The position numbers and the translations under genes were made by a program. This document shows positions 5,401 through 6,526 of a DNA stretch of 6,526 nucleotides, one piece after another. Origin of the DNA: CAVALG01 sp963630555 (GTDB lineage: Bacteria > Bacillota > Clostridia > Oscillospirales > Acutalibacteraceae); assembly GCA_963630555.1 (NCBI GenBank), contig CAVGND010000054.1, positions 1-6,526 of the forward strand. Direction: 5' to 3'. The stretch's first letter is position 1; each line of letters begins with the position of its first letter. The notes beneath the pieces were generated by a model that worked only from the letters and a program-made list of their open reading frames with translations, made no database searches and was not told the DNA's origin.

Positions 5401-6526
5401 AGATTACGGGCGCATCGTTTAACGGTGTTGAAATAGATGACAGTAATGCAGGCAACACTGCCAAACTTTACAAAGCAAATTCTTATTTGGCACTTTATAT
5501 CAAAGAACTTGCGAATAAAGGCTGTATACCTGCAAATGCCGTAATTCCTACTGAACTTTCGGCATATGACGCAAAGAAGATGACTGTAGATTATACTGCC
5601 AAAAATATTGACGGAAAAATCACACTCACCTATGATATCAATTATAAATTTGACAACGGGGATGTGTTCACCGCACATTATGATCCGTTTGTAATGACCG
5701 CGGACGGTTATACATTCAACGGCGGAAGCGAAACACTGTTTGCAAATTCCGGAAACCAATCCTATAAGGGAACAACGCACGAAAACTTTATTGCCAGATT
5801 CGGTTATTTGGTTTATAACACCTGGGCAATAAATATGAATGCCTATGCTGTTGTTAATAATGCAAAACTTTCCTTTACAACCACGGCAATTGATGACGGC
5901 GATTGTGCGCATACAAATACAACGACAAAAGAAGCGGTAGCCGCAACATGTACCGCCGCCGGCAAGACCGCAGAAGTAGTCTGCGCGGACTGTGGGGAAC
6001 ATATCTCGGGCGGCGAAACAATAAAAGCTCTCGGACACGATTATTCCGAAGCCACAACCGAAGCAACCTGTACCGAAGACGGTAAAATAGTAACAACCTG
6101 TACACGCTGCGATTATAAAGCGGAAACCGTAATTCCGGCAACGGGTCATACCTATTCAAGCGTTACCGTAACCAAGGAGGCAACCTGTACAGAGGCAGGC
6201 TCAAAAACAGGAACCTGCTCAACCTGCAAAAATACGGTAACGGAAGTTATCCCGGCAACGGGACACAACTGGGGCAATTGGACGGTAGAAACTCCGGCAA
6301 CCAAAACTTCCACAGGTCTTAAAAAGCGTATCTGCTCGACCTGCACGGCAGAAGAAACCGAAGTAATCCCGATGCTTAATAACGATATAGTTTATGATTG
6401 GGACTTCACCGATACCTCAAAGGGCGAAACCAATCTTGACGAAATGGTAAGTAATTCGGAATTTGTTAATACAGGTAAATCTTCTAACTTTACCTATAAC
6501 AGCGACGGATATTTGAATATAGGCGG
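2406..6526 (+). CDS. Large secreted multidomain SGNH esterase (sialate O-acetylesterase/CE6-like), partial at the 3' end
   Basis: The frame is open for 1373 codons and continues past the window. Residues 1-32 are a signal peptide: basic start, hydrophobic core, then a cleavage region VSAAE. Residues about 38-283 form an SGNH hydrolase domain of the sialate O-acetylesterase/CE6 kind. It has the nucleophile Ser47 in FSGQSNMDG, a probable oxyanion segment NGAYSG (118-123), WCQGESD (167-173), and Asp256 and His261 as likely triad members. These families remove O-acetyl groups from sialic acids or plant polysaccharides; which one applies here is not shown. Next come a divergent Cys pair region (C296, H298, C323, C328), Cys/His block 1 (355-508), tandem unknown domains (about 542-838 and 872-1158), Cys/His block 2 (1167-1324), and the start of a new domain with WDFTD that resembles the first strand of a LamG-like beta-sandwich. 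No transmembrane segment is visible after the signal peptide. An anchor or dockerin, if present, lies outside the window. It is divergent from the guaA operon. Confidence 0.93.
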   Translation, partial: MRNSIKKLLSILLTIAVMAGLLAVPTASVSAAETVQTVDVVLFSGQSNMDGIGKSTDAPVVIEPGTAYQYNPTANTITNLNEAPLYYKEKTTAGAVGPVLTWCKAYYEKTGRPIVAVNGAYSGAPIIKFTPGDAADYYSALKSKLNAAVAAVNADSSKKLGNIYLAWCQGESDINDTGNYIKRFDLLFNGLKSDCGVSKAFVMNIGFQCKVNSARAAEYGKNKNLQQVQRNMCALNDDYVMVCDLLKYFNGYEYRDNLGYHFKQYCYNIFGEEAGTKMAEYVLSGEKPELSEYTFCPHTNRTLIETKVYDGNTVKLGYKKYKCASPTCILNTLVTNEDEKGIFYEDLVYTSVVECSHTFNTTVTSATCTEGVYSISTCTKCGTVEKTLMGPPLGHDEQVVTVPATCTDDGSITTTCSRCTYKTVVTVKATGHKFESSTITKPATCTEDGVETGACTVCGKETTNSIPATGHNYGEWIIVTPATTSAAGKREKMCVNCKDVISEVIPKLENGNYTWNYIGNNGRADYDETMSMSTFVTSQSYFGKYDTDYLSYDLRQKLAFSLHGENNNTSKYRPANNTQAVVINNLTDADGNVTAPKAFKFNAGFDMDIDISGDAYAPLPGVVLAEDESGYYSYYPSFSSKGISGAAFLYSPKGSTASDGTVNVALSSNFSDRLFISRTPKYQSVSYNGKNIPLSAVSNGSNYASQGKMGEHMKALAAAGVTDSADVLPDSFVSADCENITVDYNASVSGGSITLNYALSYKFDDGDVLTFNMVPFIINSTGYNFNGEGQTAYSCADYNLSTATHSEFRQRFGYAYYTSGASTAYGYAVVNNASLSDGTTVCNYNYDSAETGINDYYATKSNSTVFNGSTNFGTYDGKMLNYDGAARLGFYTYVKDSNYRITNKVQGIALSDVNGSVPTSFSMNGGYYATNRSTITGPIFPGTVLASDDSGYYGFFVGMGNSGALGGTLIYTAASESTDGIASTGTSTSNRFFVSSKSKITGASFNGVEIDDSNAGNTAKLYKANSYLALYIKELANKGCIPANAVIPTELSAYDAKKMTVDYTAKNIDGKITLTYDINYKFDNGDVFTAHYDPFVMTADGYTFNGGSETLFANSGNQSYKGTTHENFIARFGYLVYNTWAINMNAYAVVNNAKLSFTTTAIDDGDCAHTNTTTKEAVAATCTAAGKTAEVVCADCGEHISGGETIKALGHDYSEATTEATCTEDGKIVTTCTRCDYKAETVIPATGHTYSSVTVTKEATCTEAGSKTGTCSTCKNTVTEVIPATGHNWGNWTVETPATKTSTGLKKRICSTCTAEETEVIPMLNNDIVYDWDFTDTSKGETNLDEMVSNSEFVNTGKSSNFTYNSDGYLNIG
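3468..3929 (+). repeat. Cys/His repeat block 1 (protein-level tandem repeats)
   Basis: Inside the esterase gene, residues 355-508. After a C-S-H lead-in (C355, H357) come three full units of about 38-39 residues, each starting ATCT and ending in GH. Their ligands are C368/C378/C381/H395, C406/C416/C419/H432 and C445/C455/C458/H471. The spacing is C-x9-C-x2-C followed by 12-13 residues to the His. A fourth unit keeps only the CxxC (C494, C497): the first Cys is Thr and there is no closing His, so it looks like an end cap. Three Cys and one His per unit suggest one metal site, probably zinc, or disulfides in an exported protein. Confidence 0.85.
4029..4919 (+). repeat. Unrecognised domain, copy A (protein-level duplication)
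   Basis: Residues about 542-838 of the esterase. Landmarks shared with the next copy are FGKYDTDYLSYD, PGVVLA followed by SGYY (from 620), VDYNA leading to YKFDDGD (742-767), GYNFNG, TH at 804-805, RFGY at 811-814 and YAVVNNA at 827. It is rich in Tyr, Asn, Ser and Gly, as expected for an extracellular beta-rich fold. I do not recognise the family; a carbohydrate-binding role would fit the context but is not shown. Confidence 0.75.
5019..5879 (+). repeat. Unrecognised domain, copy A' (protein-level duplication)
   Basis: Residues about 872-1158, the second tandem copy. Its landmarks FGTYDGKMLNYD, PGTVLA followed by SGYY (from 941), VDYTA to YKFDNGD (1061-1086), GYTFNG, TH (1124), RFGY (1131) and YAVVNNA (1147) match copy A at an offset of 319-321 residues, except at the front where the offset is 330, showing a loss or gain of about nine residues. 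The copies have diverged well beyond near-identity, so the duplication is old. Confidence 0.75.
5904..6377 (+). repeat. Cys/His repeat block 2 (protein-level tandem repeats)
   Basis: Residues 1167-1324, with the same plan as block 1: a C-A-H lead-in (C1167, H1169), three full units (C1182/C1193/C1196/H1211, C1222/C1232/C1235/H1248, C1261/C1271/C1274/H1287), then a cap with only CxxC (C1310, C1313). The cap is introduced by HNWGNW, matching HNYGEW in block 1, and ends EVIPML against EVIPKL. The first unit is slightly longer than the others (C-x10-C). DNA around the unit joins is similar (for example GCAACCTGTAC and CCGGCAACGGG recur), so recombination between units is possible. Confidence 0.85.

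Noticed and set aside
5388..6149. A 253-codon Cys-rich open frame on the minus strand
   Set aside because: It lies antisense to the Cys/His block 2 region and copy A' of the esterase frame; its Cys richness comes from reading the repeat DNA backwards. It has no convincing ribosome binding site or domain.
3468..6377. CRISPR array or DNA-level mobile repeat
   Set aside because: The periodic pattern is about 115-117 bp, stays in frame, and is conserved at protein level with diverged DNA; it is a coding repeat, not direct repeats with unique spacers.

Overview
The window looks like chromosomal DNA from a member of the Clostridia, probably a gut-associated one. Three things suggest this: AT-leaning composition, a clostridial-type GuaA, and a very large secreted protein built from Cys/His repeats of a kind I associate with gut Firmicutes. 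The taxon is inferred from style, not demonstrated.

Left part, minus strand (about 1-2090): a strong sigma-A-type promoter (TTGACT, 17 nt, TATACT) appears to drive a short, low-complexity putative lipoprotein gene and then guaA (GMP synthase). The two genes are 37 nt apart with no visible promoter or terminator between them, so they probably form one transcript. guaA ends at a small hairpin flanked by A and T tracts, which may act as a terminator on either strand.

Middle (about 2031-2405): a divergent intergenic region of about 375 bases. On the plus strand it has a sigma-A-like promoter with a G7 homopolymer inside the 17-nt spacer, touching the -10 box. Downstream lies a long leader that can fold into a 10-bp hairpin near the predicted 5' end and an 11-bp stem whose G-rich loop can pair with bases just before the ribosome binding site. 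No known riboswitch was recognised.

Right part, plus strand (2406 to the window end): one open reading frame of at least 1373 codons runs off the edge. In order it encodes a signal peptide, an SGNH-type carbohydrate esterase domain of the sialate O-acetylesterase/CE6 kind, a first Cys/His repeat block, two tandem copies of an unrecognised domain of about 290-300 residues, a second Cys/His block laid out like the first, and the start of another domain. It is most simply read as an extracellular or surface multidomain enzyme that removes acetyl groups from a glycan. The C-terminal anchor or dockerin that would settle its location is outside the window.

The most interesting points are the paired Cys3His repeat blocks in a secreted protein, the duplicated unrecognised domain, the G tract in the promoter spacer, and the structured leader. 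No RNA genes, CRISPR arrays or mobile elements were seen.
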